A stretch of DNA of 64,000 nucleotides from Nitratireductor sp. B36 (lineage in GTDB: Bacteria; Pseudomonadota; Alphaproteobacteria; Rhizobiales; Rhizobiaceae), in NCBI RefSeq assembly GCF_020833685.1, contig NZ_JACKZY010000003.1, positions 572,997-636,996 on the forward strand, written 5' to 3'. Both the position numbers and the translations under genes were made by a program. Positions within the stretch are counted from its first letter, which is position 1; every line of letters begins with the position of its first letter. Below, one piece after another: positions 1 through 7,747 of the stretch. The notes beneath the pieces were generated by a model. The model was not told the DNA's origin, searched no databases, and saw nothing but the letters and a program-made list of their open reading frames with translations.

Positions 1-50
1 GACGAAATGCGGATGCAGGTTCAGTAATCTGCGCGTATCGCATTAGAACG

Positions 51-82
51 AAGAGCCCCGTGCCAAGCGCGGGGCTCTTTGT
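51..82 (+). terminator. Rho-independent-type terminator of an upstream gene
   Basis: A ten-pair GC-rich stem (51-60 with 70-79) closes a nine-base loop and is followed by a short T-run. It precedes the first gene, so it most likely ends a transcript entering from outside the window. The stem is symmetrical, so it could also work on the other strand. Confidence 0.75.
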
Positions 83-199
83 TCATGGAGCGTTGACAAT
101 CCGTTTGATCGTTACAGCTTTCATCGACGCGCATTTGTCGCCATCTTGGCGTGAGAGGTCGTCGCAAACATGCGATGGCCAAGTGTGAAAGGAATTGCC

Positions 200-1132
200 A
201 TGCTGACCCAGATAGAAGGCATTCACCACATCACTTCCATGGCCCGCGATGCGCTGGCGACGGACCGGTTCACCACCGATACGCTCGGCCTGCGCCGTGT
301 GAAGAAAACCGTCAATTTCGATGCACCAGATGTCTATCATCTCTACTACGCCAATGGCTCCGGGCAGCCGGGGACAGTGATGACCTACTTTCCGTTTCCC
401 AACATCGTTGCCGGGAAACGAGGAGCAGGGGAGGTGGGAACCACCGTTTATTCCGTTCCGAAAGGCAGTCTCGACTACTGGGCGAAACACCTGGAAGCGC
501 AGGGCGTGACCGGGCTTTCGCGCGAGAGCCGTTTCGGCGAAGATCGCCTGCTTTTTGCGGGCGTGAACGGTGATGGCTTTGCCCTGAACGAGGTGGAAGG
601 CGATGCGCGTGAACCGTGGAATGGTGCGAAGGTCGACGATGATGCGGCAATTCGCGGCTTTCACTCCGCGTCGCTGGTCCTGCGCGACCGTGGGGGCACG
701 GAAGCGCTTCTTTCGTTCATGGGTTACACACCGCTCGGCGAAGAGAATGGTGTGCTGCGCATGGTCAGGAAGGATGGCAACGGTGCCAACGTGATCGACC
801 TCGAAACCCGGCCCGATGCACCCGTGGCGCGGCAGGGTGCGGGCTCGGTTCATCACATCGCCTTTGCCGTGGCCAATGATGAAGCGCAAATTGCCGTGCG
901 CGAGGAACTGGTGGCACAGGGCTTTCAGATCACGCCGGTCATCGACCGGGATTACTTTCATTCGATCTATTTCCGCGCGCCAGGCGGCGTGTTGTTCGAG
1001 ATCGCCACCAACGAGCCGGGCTTTGCCAGTGACGAAGACATGGCCCATCTGGGCGAGGCTTTGAAACTGCCCAAACAGCACACGCATCTGCGCGAGCGGC
1101 TCGAAGCGTCACTTCCCAAGATCGGGAACTGA
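200..1132 (+). CDS. Ring-cleaving dioxygenase / glyoxalase (VOC) family protein
   Basis: A 310-aa protein with two vicinal-oxygen-chelate modules, the size and layout of the MhqO/MhqE-type extradiol dioxygenase family. Likely metal ligands are the His pair in GIHHIT (residues 9-10), the His pair in SVHHIAF (218-219) and the Glu in FEIATNEPG (267). The start at 200 has AAAGGAA six bases upstream; an in-frame start at 170 adds ten residues but has no ribosome site. The next gene begins three bases after the stop and encodes a serine hydrolase. The pair mirrors mhqED of Bacillus, which handles electrophilic quinones, so a quinone or aromatic detoxification role is inferred. The substrate is unknown. 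Confidence 0.85.
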   Translation: MLTQIEGIHHITSMARDALATDRFTTDTLGLRRVKKTVNFDAPDVYHLYYANGSGQPGTVMTYFPFPNIVAGKRGAGEVGTTVYSVPKGSLDYWAKHLEAQGVTGLSRESRFGEDRLLFAGVNGDGFALNEVEGDAREPWNGAKVDDDAAIRGFHSASLVLRDRGGTEALLSFMGYTPLGEENGVLRMVRKDGNGANVIDLETRPDAPVARQGAGSVHHIAFAVANDEAQIAVREELVAQGFQITPVIDRDYFHSIYFRAPGGVLFEIATNEPGFASDEDMAHLGEALKLPKQHTHLRERLEASLPKIGN

Positions 1133-1135
1133 GCC

Positions 1136-1762
1136 ATGACGACCGACCACTACGTCCATCACCTGGCCTCCGCGGGGCCGGGAAAACCGCTCCTGTTCCT
1201 CTTCCATGGAACAGGTGGCGACGAGCGTCAGCTCCTGCAGCTGGGTGCGGAGCTGGCGCCCGGAGCCGGCATTGTCTCCCCGCGTGGCGATGTAAGCGAA
1301 CAGGGCGCGGCGCGCTTCTTCCGGCGCACCGGCGAGGGGGTCTACGACATGGACGATCTGGCGCGGGCGAGCGACAGGATGCGTGAATTCATCGCCGCCC
1401 ATGTGCAGCGGGAAAAGCCCAGCGCGGTGCTCGGTCTGGGCTACTCCAACGGAGCGAACATTCTCGCTTCCGTGACCTTTGCCGCGCCGCAGCTTTTCGA
1501 TGCTGCCGTGCTGATGCATCCGCTCATTCCCTTTGCGCCCCGCTGGGGCGAGGGGACGGCAACAACGCGGTTTTTGCTCACGGCAGGTCGGACGGATCCA
1601 ATCTGCCCGGCTCATCTCACGACACGGCTTGGGGATTATCTCACCGAAGCCGGTGCAGAGACCGAGATCGAATGGCATGAGGGCGGGCATGAAATACGCC
1701 CGAACGAAACCGTGGCGGCGGGGCGTTTTCTGCATTCGTTTCTGAAAGGAGTGGAGCAATGA
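1136..1762 (+). CDS. Alpha/beta hydrolase, phospholipase/carboxylesterase family
   Basis: A 208-aa cytosolic alpha/beta hydrolase. The oxyanion-hole strand HGTGG is at residues 24-28, the nucleophile elbow GYSNGA puts Ser at 104, and the likely acid and base are Asp154 (GRTDP) and His185 (GGHEI). The catalytic triad is therefore complete. It follows the dioxygenase gene by three bases and its end overlaps the next start by four bases, so all three genes are translationally coupled. It resembles MhqD-type carboxylesterases that accompany glyoxalase-type dioxygenases; hydrolysis of a ring-cleavage or quinone-adduct product is an inference. Confidence 0.85.
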   Translation: MTTDHYVHHLASAGPGKPLLFLFHGTGGDERQLLQLGAELAPGAGIVSPRGDVSEQGAARFFRRTGEGVYDMDDLARASDRMREFIAAHVQREKPSAVLGLGYSNGANILASVTFAAPQLFDAAVLMHPLIPFAPRWGEGTATTRFLLTAGRTDPICPAHLTTRLGDYLTEAGAETEIEWHEGGHEIRPNETVAAGRFLHSFLKGVEQ

Positions 1763-2052
1763 GTGTGAGCGAATCCATCATCGTCGAGGACAATGACAGC
1801 AAGGGCCGTTATCTCTATCGCGCCGAAGGCCACGAGGCCGAGATGACCTACTCCAAGATCGGAACGAGCCAGATTATCATCGATCACACCGGTGTGCCGG
1901 ACGCCTTTCGCGGGCAGGGAGTCGGTCTCGCACTTGTCACGCGCGCCGTGGAAGACGCACGCGCCAATGGCATCAAGATCAGGCCGCTGTGCCCGTTTGC
2001 CAACGCTCAGTTTCGGCGCCATCCGGAATGGGCCGACGTTCTGGCGCGCTAG
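1759..2052 (+). CDS. Small GNAT N-acetyltransferase (YidJ/YjdJ-like)
   Basis: A 97-aa single-domain GNAT protein with the acetyl-CoA loop FRGQGVGLAL and the C-terminal pattern RPLCPFANAQFRRHPEW that marks the small Gcn5-like group of about 90-100 residues. The target of acetylation in this group is not established. The start overlaps the stop of the hydrolase gene (ATGA), making it the last gene of the dioxygenase operon. Confidence 0.8.
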   Translation: MSVSESIIVEDNDSKGRYLYRAEGHEAEMTYSKIGTSQIIIDHTGVPDAFRGQGVGLALVTRAVEDARANGIKIRPLCPFANAQFRRHPEWADVLAR

Positions 2053-2152
2053 AGCAATTCCTGGAAAAGTGGGAACCGGTTTTCCGTCCGGAATTGCGAA
2101 AAACAATAAGTTAGAGCGCTTTCGCGATTCAACGAAAAGCGGAAGTGCTCTA
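2051..2152. repeat. Rhizobial-type palindromic intergenic repeat, two hairpins
   Basis: Two hairpins lie side by side after the GNAT stop codon. The first pairs GCAATTCC (2054-2061) with GGAATTGC (2090-2097) around an AACCGGTTTTCCG core. The second pairs TAGAGC near 2112 with GCTCTA near 2147. From memory this layout is a common extragenic element in Mesorhizobium relatives. It may also end transcription between the convergent GNAT and ask genes. Confidence 0.6.
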
Positions 2153-2157
2153 GGGTC

Positions 2158-2197
2158 ACGTTGAAGGAAACGGCGTTCAGGCCGCTTCCTTCAACGT
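2158..2197. repeat. 12-bp perfect inverted repeat at the 3' end of ask
   Basis: ACGTTGAAGGAA (2158-2169) is repeated in inverse orientation at 2186-2197, which is coding sequence for the last residues of the aspartate kinase. The 16-base loop contains the ask stop codon. There is no clear T-run on either side, so it is a weak terminator candidate for either strand. Confidence 0.5.
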
Positions 2198-3661
2198 TTC
2201 CTCCCCCTCCTCGATGAAGGCCCGGTGCAGTGCCTTGACGGCTTTTTCCAGGTCTTCACTGCGGACAAGAAACTGCACATCGACACCGCGGCCGGTCTCC
2301 TGCGAGGCAAGCGGCTCCACGCCGGAAGCGTCGAGCGCTTTCAGCCCTTCCAGCATGACGCCGAGCCCGGTGAGATCGCGCCCGATCACAGACACCATGC
2401 CTGCGCGACGCGCCGTGATGCGCGCGGCGGGATAGCGTTCTGCCAGATCGCGTTCCACGCGGCGCACGGATTTGAGCGTCGCCTCCAGATGGTGGACGAT
2501 GGAATTCGCGTTCGAGCTTTTCGAGACGATGCGCACGCGGTGGCGGGTCAGCGATTCCAGGATCGCAGCGTCATATCCCTTTACGCCCACCATGTCCTGC
2601 TCGAAGAGTTCGAGCGAGGTGACCGGCAGGCCGGTGACCATTTCCACGCCTGCCCCATCGGCCGGCTCGGCATCGATGAGCGTGCCGGGATCTTCCGGCT
2701 CGAAAGCATTGGCAACACGCAGCGGCACACCCGCCTGACGCAGTTTCTTTGCCGCCTTCGGGTGGATCGCCTCCATGCCCATATTGGAGAGCTGGTCGGC
2801 GACATCGTAATTGGTGCGGCCGATCTTGCGCACATTCTCCGGTCCCACAAGGCGCGGATCGGCGCTCGAAAGGTGGAATTCCTTGTGAATGATCGCTTCG
2901 CGCGCGCCGGTCAGTGCCGCGATGGTGGCGAAGGTCACTTCGGAATAGCCGCGGTCGAATTCGCGCATCAGGCCTTCGCGGCATTGCGAGTAGCCGGTGA
3001 CGATGGGCAGCTCGCGTGAGAGGTTGATCTCGGCAAACGCCTGTTCGATGCGTTCGTTGAGGCTCGGCTGCGTTTCATCGCGCCAGCCGGTTAGGTCGAT
3101 AAAGCGTGCATTCACGCCCGAGCGACGCAGAAGCAGGGCCAGATTGTTGGCCGAATGCGCTTCACCCAGCGCCGAGAGGAGCTCGCGGATCGTCTGCATG
3201 TGCTCGCCGAGCTGGAAATGCCCGTAGGAGCAAAGACGCTGCAGGTCGATCAGGCAGCCGCGCGCACCCTCGATGCGCTCGCGCACAAAGTCGTCGGCGG
3301 CGTGCCGGTCGGCGGCCTCGTCAAACATCTCTTCATTGATCGCGTGCATGGCGCGGCTCACAGCGCTCAGCGCCTCCATCCACCCATGTTCGTTGTCGGC
3401 ATGGGCAAACAATGCATAGACACCGGGTTCGCCTGACTTCTTGTGTTCCAGCAGCTTGTCCGTGATGCCGCCGAACGCGGAAACGACGAAGACGCGGTTG
3501 TAGAGTGCATCGCCCTTGCGTTTGCCGATCAGGATCGTGTCGAGCAGCTCGCGCGCACGGCTCATCGACGTGCCGCCGATCTTCTCGACTGTGTGGATGC
3601 CTCGTTGTTGCTGGTTGGTGCGGCCCTTTTCGGCCGCACCGCTTTCTTGTCGGTCAATCAT
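2177..3661 (-). CDS. ask: Aspartate kinase of the ectoine type (Ask_Ect)
   Basis: A 494-aa aspartokinase that phosphorylates L-aspartate, the first step towards aspartate semialdehyde and ectoine. The kinase signature VEKIGGTS lies near residues 25-32, and the C-terminal part (from about residue 340) has the regulatory ACT-type pattern. The motif GYSEVTFATIAALTGA and the inserts match the specialised kinases found inside ectoine operons rather than the housekeeping LysC. It is the last gene of the ect operon, starting 21 bases after ectD. The start has no strong ribosome site, and the family normally begins close to HTVEKIGG, so the true start may be up to about 23 codons further in. Confidence 0.9.
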   Translation of the reverse strand: MIDRQESGAAEKGRTNQQQRGIHTVEKIGGTSMSRARELLDTILIGKRKGDALYNRVFVVSAFGGITDKLLEHKKSGEPGVYALFAHADNEHGWMEALSAVSRAMHAINEEMFDEAADRHAADDFVRERIEGARGCLIDLQRLCSYGHFQLGEHMQTIRELLSALGEAHSANNLALLLRRSGVNARFIDLTGWRDETQPSLNERIEQAFAEINLSRELPIVTGYSQCREGLMREFDRGYSEVTFATIAALTGAREAIIHKEFHLSSADPRLVGPENVRKIGRTNYDVADQLSNMGMEAIHPKAAKKLRQAGVPLRVANAFEPEDPGTLIDAEPADGAGVEMVTGLPVTSLELFEQDMVGVKGYDAAILESLTRHRVRIVSKSSNANSIVHHLEATLKSVRRVERDLAERYPAARITARRAGMVSVIGRDLTGLGVMLEGLKALDASGVEPLASQETGRGVDVQFLVRSEDLEKAVKALHRAFIEEGEETLKEAA

Positions 3662-3682
3662 GATGTCCAGTTCGGTTGTGGC

Positions 3683-4618
3683 TTATGCCAGTTTCCCGGT
3701 CTTGATTTCGACGGGGGTGGGTTCGCCGCGCTCGGCGAGAAAATCGGGGCGAGCCTTTTTCGCGCCATAGGGTTCTTCAAGCCGGTTCGATACGGCGTTG
3801 AACACGAAGAAGGCGTTGGAGCGCGGAAACGGCGTGATATTGCCGTTGGAGCCGTGCATCGTGTTGCAGTCGAACAGCACCAGCGTGCCGGCCTTGCCGG
3901 TGGCGGCGGTGATGCCGTGCTCGCTCGCGAGTTTGGTCAGCGCCTCGTGGGAGGGAACACCCACTTCCTGTTTTTTGAGCGAGGATTTGTGGTTGTCGTC
4001 GGGCGTTTCGCCGGCACAGGCGATGAACTGTTTGTGCGAACCCGGCATCAGCATGAGCGGGCCGTTCATTGCGTCATTATCGGTCAGAAGCAGCGAGGCG
4101 GAGACAGCGCGCATGCGCGGCATGCCATCCTCGGCGTGCCAGGTTTCGAAATCCGAGTGCCAGTAGAATTCCTTGCCGGTGAAACCGGGCTTGTAGTTCA
4201 GCCGCGACTGGTGGATGTAGACCTCGTCGCCGAGAAGGAAACGGGCGATGCCGGCAACGCGGCGGTCGCTGGCCAGACGATTGAAGAGGGAGCTCTGCTC
4301 GGGCAGCTTGAAGATGGTGCGAACCTCGTCCGAGCCGGGCTCGGTGATCACGCTGCCATCCATCAGATCGCGCTCGCCATTGCGCATGGCGGCGGATTCC
4401 GCCTTCAGCGCCTCGACCTCTTCGGCCGTGAAAATGTCTTTGAGGATCAGGAAGCCGTCACGGTCAAACTGGTCGGCCTGCTGTGCTGTCAGGGGCGCAT
4501 CGGGGCGCCACTGGCTCCAAACGGTTCGATCCTGGCGGGGCAGCCAACGTTCTTCGGGCAGCCTGCTGGGATAGGGATCCTGACTTCTTCGGTCACGTTC
4601 CTTCGACATCGCTGTCAT
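3683..4618 (-). CDS. ectD: Ectoine hydroxylase EctD
   Basis: A 311-aa Fe(II)/2-oxoglutarate dioxygenase that turns ectoine into 5-hydroxyectoine. The iron ligands are visible as His154 and Asp156 in FYWHSDFETWH and His255 in CNTMHGSNGN; Arg266 in TPFPRSN is the expected 2-oxoglutarate anchor. The length equals that of known EctD proteins. The start is preceded by AGGAGAACGACC. It lies between ectC and ask. The 87-base gap to ectC is the longest within the operon and holds a strong hairpin, so its expression may be set apart from ectABC. Confidence 0.95.
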   Translation of the reverse strand: MTAMSKERDRRSQDPYPSRLPEERWLPRQDRTVWSQWRPDAPLTAQQADQFDRDGFLILKDIFTAEEVEALKAESAAMRNGERDLMDGSVITEPGSDEVRTIFKLPEQSSLFNRLASDRRVAGIARFLLGDEVYIHQSRLNYKPGFTGKEFYWHSDFETWHAEDGMPRMRAVSASLLLTDNDAMNGPLMLMPGSHKQFIACAGETPDDNHKSSLKKQEVGVPSHEALTKLASEHGITAATGKAGTLVLFDCNTMHGSNGNITPFPRSNAFFVFNAVSNRLEEPYGAKKARPDFLAERGEPTPVEIKTGKLA

Positions 4619-4663
4619 GGTCGTTCTCCTTTTCTTTCAGGGTTTTCGCCGTCGGATGCATGA

Positions 4664-4695
4664 GCCTGGCACCCCGATGTTGAAGGGTGCCAGGC
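4664..4695 (-). promoter_or_regulatory. Perfect 11-bp hairpin between ectC and ectD
   Basis: GCCTGGCACCC (4664-4674) pairs exactly with GGGTGCCAGGC (4685-4695) around a ten-base loop. In the direction of transcription no T-run follows, so it is better read as an mRNA stability or partial-termination element that lowers ectD and ask relative to ectABC. Confidence 0.6.
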
Positions 4696-4705
4696 TTCGG
4701 GAAGG

Positions 4706-5098
4706 TTATGCATCCTCCAGCGCATAAGAGCCGTCGGCCTGGTGCACTTCCTTGCCGGAAACCGGCGGGTTGAAGGTGCAGGCCATGATCATCGGCTTTT
4801 CTGCGTCGGCGCGCAGAATGTGCTTGTCGTGCTTGTCGAGCGCATACATGACGCCCGGCTTGATCTTGTGAACCTCGCCGGTGGCGCAGTCCTCGATGGA
4901 GCCCGTGCCGTCGACGCAATAGACGCATTCAAGATGGTTCTTGTAATGCATGTGCAGTTCGGCGCCGGCGTGGATGGTGGTGATGTGGAAGGAAAAGCCC
5001 ATCTCATCCGACTTCAGGAGAAGACGCACACTGTCCCACCCTTCCGAATGGACGTGACGTTCGGTGTTCTTCGCTTCGTTCAGGTCGCGCACGATCAT
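4706..5098 (-). CDS. ectC: L-ectoine synthase EctC
   Basis: A 130-aa cupin-fold enzyme that cyclises N-gamma-acetyl-diaminobutyrate to ectoine. It starts with the family pattern MIVRDLNEA and carries the cupin stretch [24 protein letters not shown] and the later [17 protein letters not shown]. The length is typical. It follows ectB by about five bases, so it is almost certainly translated from the same messenger. Confidence 0.97.
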   Translation of the reverse strand: MIVRDLNEAKNTERHVHSEGWDSVRLLLKSDEMGFSFHITTIHAGAELHMHYKNHLECVYCVDGTGSIEDCATGEVHKIKPGVMYALDKHDKHILRADAEKPMIMACTFNPPVSGKEVHQADGSYALEDA

Positions 5099-5103
5099 GT
5101 TCG

Positions 5104-6393
5104 TTACTCCGCTGCGATTTTTGTGTTCTGGGTTGTTTCGGCAACGGCAGACTGAAGGATGTCCAGTCCGCGCGCAAAGGTGTCCTGCTCGATGTTGAGC
5201 GGGCAGAGGATTTTCACCACCTCGTCATGCGCGCCGGAGGTCTCAATGATCAGCCCGTCGCGGAAGCAGCGCTTGCAGATGTCGCTTGCCAGCTCGCCGG
5301 AGCCCACATCCACGCCCATCATCATGCCGCGGCCCTTCACGCGGGCCTCGGGCAGAAGAGCGGCGATCTCGTTGAGGCGCTTTTCCAAATAGGCACTGCG
5401 CTCGGCGATCGTGGCGCGGAACGTGTCATCCGCCCAGAATTTCTCAAGCGCCACCCGCGCGGTGACGAAGGCATGGTTGTTGCCGCGGAAGGTGCCGTTG
5501 TGCTCGGCCGGGCCGAACACGTCGTATTTCGGTTTCACCAGAACCGTGGCGAACGGAAGGCCATAGCCCGACAGCGATTTCGCCATGGTGATGATATCCG
5601 GCGAGATGCCCATCTCCTCGAAGGAGAAGAAATTGCCGGTGCGGCCGCAGCCTGCCTGAATGTCATCAATGATGAGCAGCGCGCCATGGGCGCGGGCAAT
5701 CTCGCTCACCCGGCGCACCCATTCGCGCGATGCGGCATTAAGCCCGCCTTCGCCCTGCACGGTTTCGAGCAGGATTGCAGCCGGCTTTTCAACGCCGCTG
5801 GAGGGCTCCGAAAGCATGCGGTTCAGAAGATCGGCCGTGTCGATGTCGCCGCCCATCGCGCCGTCATAGGGGATGCGCGTTACATGGTTGAGCGGCACGC
5901 CGGCGCCGCCGCGATGGTAGCCATTGCCCGTGGCTGCCAGCGCGCCGAGCGTGACGCCGTGGAAGCCGTTGGTGAAGGACACGACATTCTGGCGTCCCGT
6001 CACCTTGCGCGCGATCTTGAGTGCCGCCTCGATGGCGTTGGCGCCCGTCGGGCCGGTGAACAGGACACGGTGATCCATGTCGCGCGGGCGCAGGATCAGG
6101 CGCTCGAAGGTTTTCAGGAATTCGGCCTTCGCGTCCGTGTGCATGTCGAGCCCGTGCGTGACGCCATCGCGCTCGATATGCTCGATCAGCGCGGCCTTCA
6201 TGTCCGGGTCGTTGTGACCATAGTTCAGGCTCGAGCAGCCGGCCAGAAAGTCGATGTAATCGCGACCTTCAGCATCTGTCAGGGTCGAGCCGCTGGCTTT
6301 TGTGAACACGGTCGAGAAGCTGCGGCAATAGCTGCGCGCTTCCGATTCGCGTCGCGTGAAAATCTGTTTGTCGTCCGTCGTAACGGTCGTCAT
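5104..6393 (-). CDS. ectB: Diaminobutyrate-2-oxoglutarate aminotransferase EctB
   Basis: A 429-aa class-III PLP aminotransferase that makes L-2,4-diaminobutyrate from aspartate semialdehyde and glutamate. The PLP lysine is Lys272 in [12 protein letters not shown], and the cofactor-binding motif [15 protein letters not shown] spans 239-253. The start at 6393 is preceded by AAGGAAAAAAG. An upstream in-frame GTG would run through the end of ectA and add 41 residues not seen in the family, so I rejected it. Confidence 0.96.
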   Translation of the reverse strand: MTTVTTDDKQIFTRRESEARSYCRSFSTVFTKASGSTLTDAEGRDYIDFLAGCSSLNYGHNDPDMKAALIEHIERDGVTHGLDMHTDAKAEFLKTFERLILRPRDMDHRVLFTGPTGANAIEAALKIARKVTGRQNVVSFTNGFHGVTLGALAATGNGYHRGGAGVPLNHVTRIPYDGAMGGDIDTADLLNRMLSEPSSGVEKPAAILLETVQGEGGLNAASREWVRRVSEIARAHGALLIIDDIQAGCGRTGNFFSFEEMGISPDIITMAKSLSGYGLPFATVLVKPKYDVFGPAEHNGTFRGNNHAFVTARVALEKFWADDTFRATIAERSAYLEKRLNEIAALLPEARVKGRGMMMGVDVGSGELASDICKRCFRDGLIIETSGAHDEVVKILCPLNIEQDTFARGLDILQSAVAETTQNTKIAAE

Positions 6394-6439
6394 CTTTTTT
6401 CCTTCGGATTGTTCGGTCGTGCGAATTGGGACGCCGCCA

Positions 6440-7042
6440 TCAGGCGGCATCGTCGCTCCGGGCCTCGTCTGCTTTGCGCAGGGACATCCAGTTTCCGCTG
6501 ACATCGTCGGATGCACCTTCGGCGAACTGGATTGTCACCATATGTTCGGTGGCGTGCTTGCCATCGAAATGCGCATCCTTGCGGAAGTAAGGCTCGTGGC
6601 TCAGTTCACCACCGCGCTTGCGGGCGAGCGAGGAAAACAGACCCCAGCTTGCCTTGTTGTCGGAGGTGATGGTGGTCTTGAGCGCCTGCACGTTTTCGCA
6701 GGCTTCCCGGTCGAGCAGTGCGGCAAGCAGCTTCTTGCCGACGCCCATGCCCTGGACACTCTTATCCACGGCAACCTGCCAGACGAACAATGTGTCGTCT
6801 TCATCGGGCAGAAGATAGGCCGAAACCCAGCCCACCAGCGCTCCATCGCTGGTTCTTTCGGCGGCGATGCATGTGTCGCCGAAATGGTCGCACTGCAACA
6901 GATTGCAGTAGAGCGAATTCTCGTCGAGCGGCTCGCAGGACCGGATGAGCCGCCACACATCCGCGCCATCTTCCTTGCGCGGGGGGCGATAGACAATCTC
7001 GGGCGATCGCTTGCGTACAAGCTTGATATCAGTGGTGGCCAT
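6440..7042 (-). CDS. ectA: L-2,4-diaminobutyrate N-acetyltransferase EctA
   Basis: A 200-aa GNAT enzyme that acetylates diaminobutyrate, the second dedicated step of ectoine synthesis. The acetyl-CoA loop QGMGVGKKLL is at 97-106, and the stretch SCEPLDENSLYCNLLQCDHF is typical of EctA. The start at 7042 has GAGGAGACC in front of it; a longer reading to 7117 adds 25 residues and runs into the promoter region. It is the first gene of the ect operon and faces the divergent ectR. Confidence 0.95.
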   Translation of the reverse strand: MATTDIKLVRKRSPEIVYRPPRKEDGADVWRLIRSCEPLDENSLYCNLLQCDHFGDTCIAAERTSDGALVGWVSAYLLPDEDDTLFVWQVAVDKSVQGMGVGKKLLAALLDREACENVQALKTTITSDNKASWGLFSSLARKRGGELSHEPYFRKDAHFDGKHATEHMVTIQFAEGASDDVSGNWMSLRKADEARSDDAA

Positions 7043-7262
7043 TGGTCTCCTCATAGCGCGCCGAATATTATGACTATCGAAGGATATTTCAACCGCTGGA
7101 AGCCGATTTGGTTCCACACCAAGCGCAAGCCCATGAAATGAATGGGTTTCCGAGGAAAATTTTATTCGCTAATCAAAATATATTTTCTCTGCTATCCATA
7201 GATATGCGGAGAGCGGCGGCCGAATATTGCCCTTTTCGGCCAACGAGTTTGGGGATGGCGGC
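7043..7262. promoter_or_regulatory. Divergent ectA/ectR control region
   Basis: This 220-base gap is much richer in A and T than its surroundings. It contains the perfect 12-bp palindrome AAAATATATTTT at 7175-7186 and the shorter AAAATTTT at 7156-7163. MarR-family regulators bind such palindromes, and EctR of methylotrophs represses the divergent ect promoter, so this is the best candidate operator. No start of transcription can be fixed from the sequence. Confidence 0.6.
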
Positions 7263-7739
7263 ATGGAAGATCGTACCGAAACGAGCCTGATCGCGTTGCG
7301 GCGTATTTTGCGTGCAACGGAGCTGAACGCGCGCACGCTTGCCCGGGCGACCGGGCTGACGACACCACAGCTCATCGTGCTTGAAATCGTCGCTGCAGCG
7401 GGCCGGGCGACGCCCAAGGATATCTCCGGCAAGGCCGGTGTCGGGCAGGCGACCGCAACGTCGCTGGTCGACAAGCTGGAGGCGCGTGGACTTGTCACCC
7501 GCACGCGCAGTGAGCGCGACAAGCGCGTGGTGTGGGTGGCGCCGACAGAAGAGGGGCGGGCTCTTCTGAAAGCCGCGCCCGATCCGCTGCAGAAGACCTT
7601 TTCAGAGCAGTTTCAGGCTCTGCCGGACTGGGAACAGGGCATGATTGTTGCAGCCCTTGAGCGTGTTGGCGCGATGCTCAATGCCGGCGCGCTCGATGCC
7701 GCGCCGCTGCTGGATGTCGGCGCGGTCGATCGCAAGTAA
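7263..7739 (+). CDS. ectR: MarR-family regulator of the ectoine operon
   Basis: A 158-aa MarR-type winged-helix protein. The DNA-binding part runs from TTPQLIVLEIVA through PKDISGKAGVGQATATSLVDKLEARGLVTRTRSERDKRVVWVAPTEEG, with the wing formed by SERDKR. It is transcribed away from ectA, the arrangement known for EctR1 of halotolerant methylotrophs. The start at 7263 follows a purine-rich stretch; an in-frame TTG at 7227 would add twelve residues. A repressor role responsive to osmotic conditions is inferred from family and position. Confidence 0.85.
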   Translation: MEDRTETSLIALRRILRATELNARTLARATGLTTPQLIVLEIVAAAGRATPKDISGKAGVGQATATSLVDKLEARGLVTRTRSERDKRVVWVAPTEEGRALLKAAPDPLQKTFSEQFQALPDWEQGMIVAALERVGAMLNAGALDAAPLLDVGAVDRK

Positions 7740-7747
7740 ATGCGCTT

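Noticed and set aside
3443-4663. 406-codon open frame opposite ectD and the start of ask
   Set aside because: It is antisense to genes with clear catalytic motifs, has no recognisable domain and arises from the high GC content of third codon positions.
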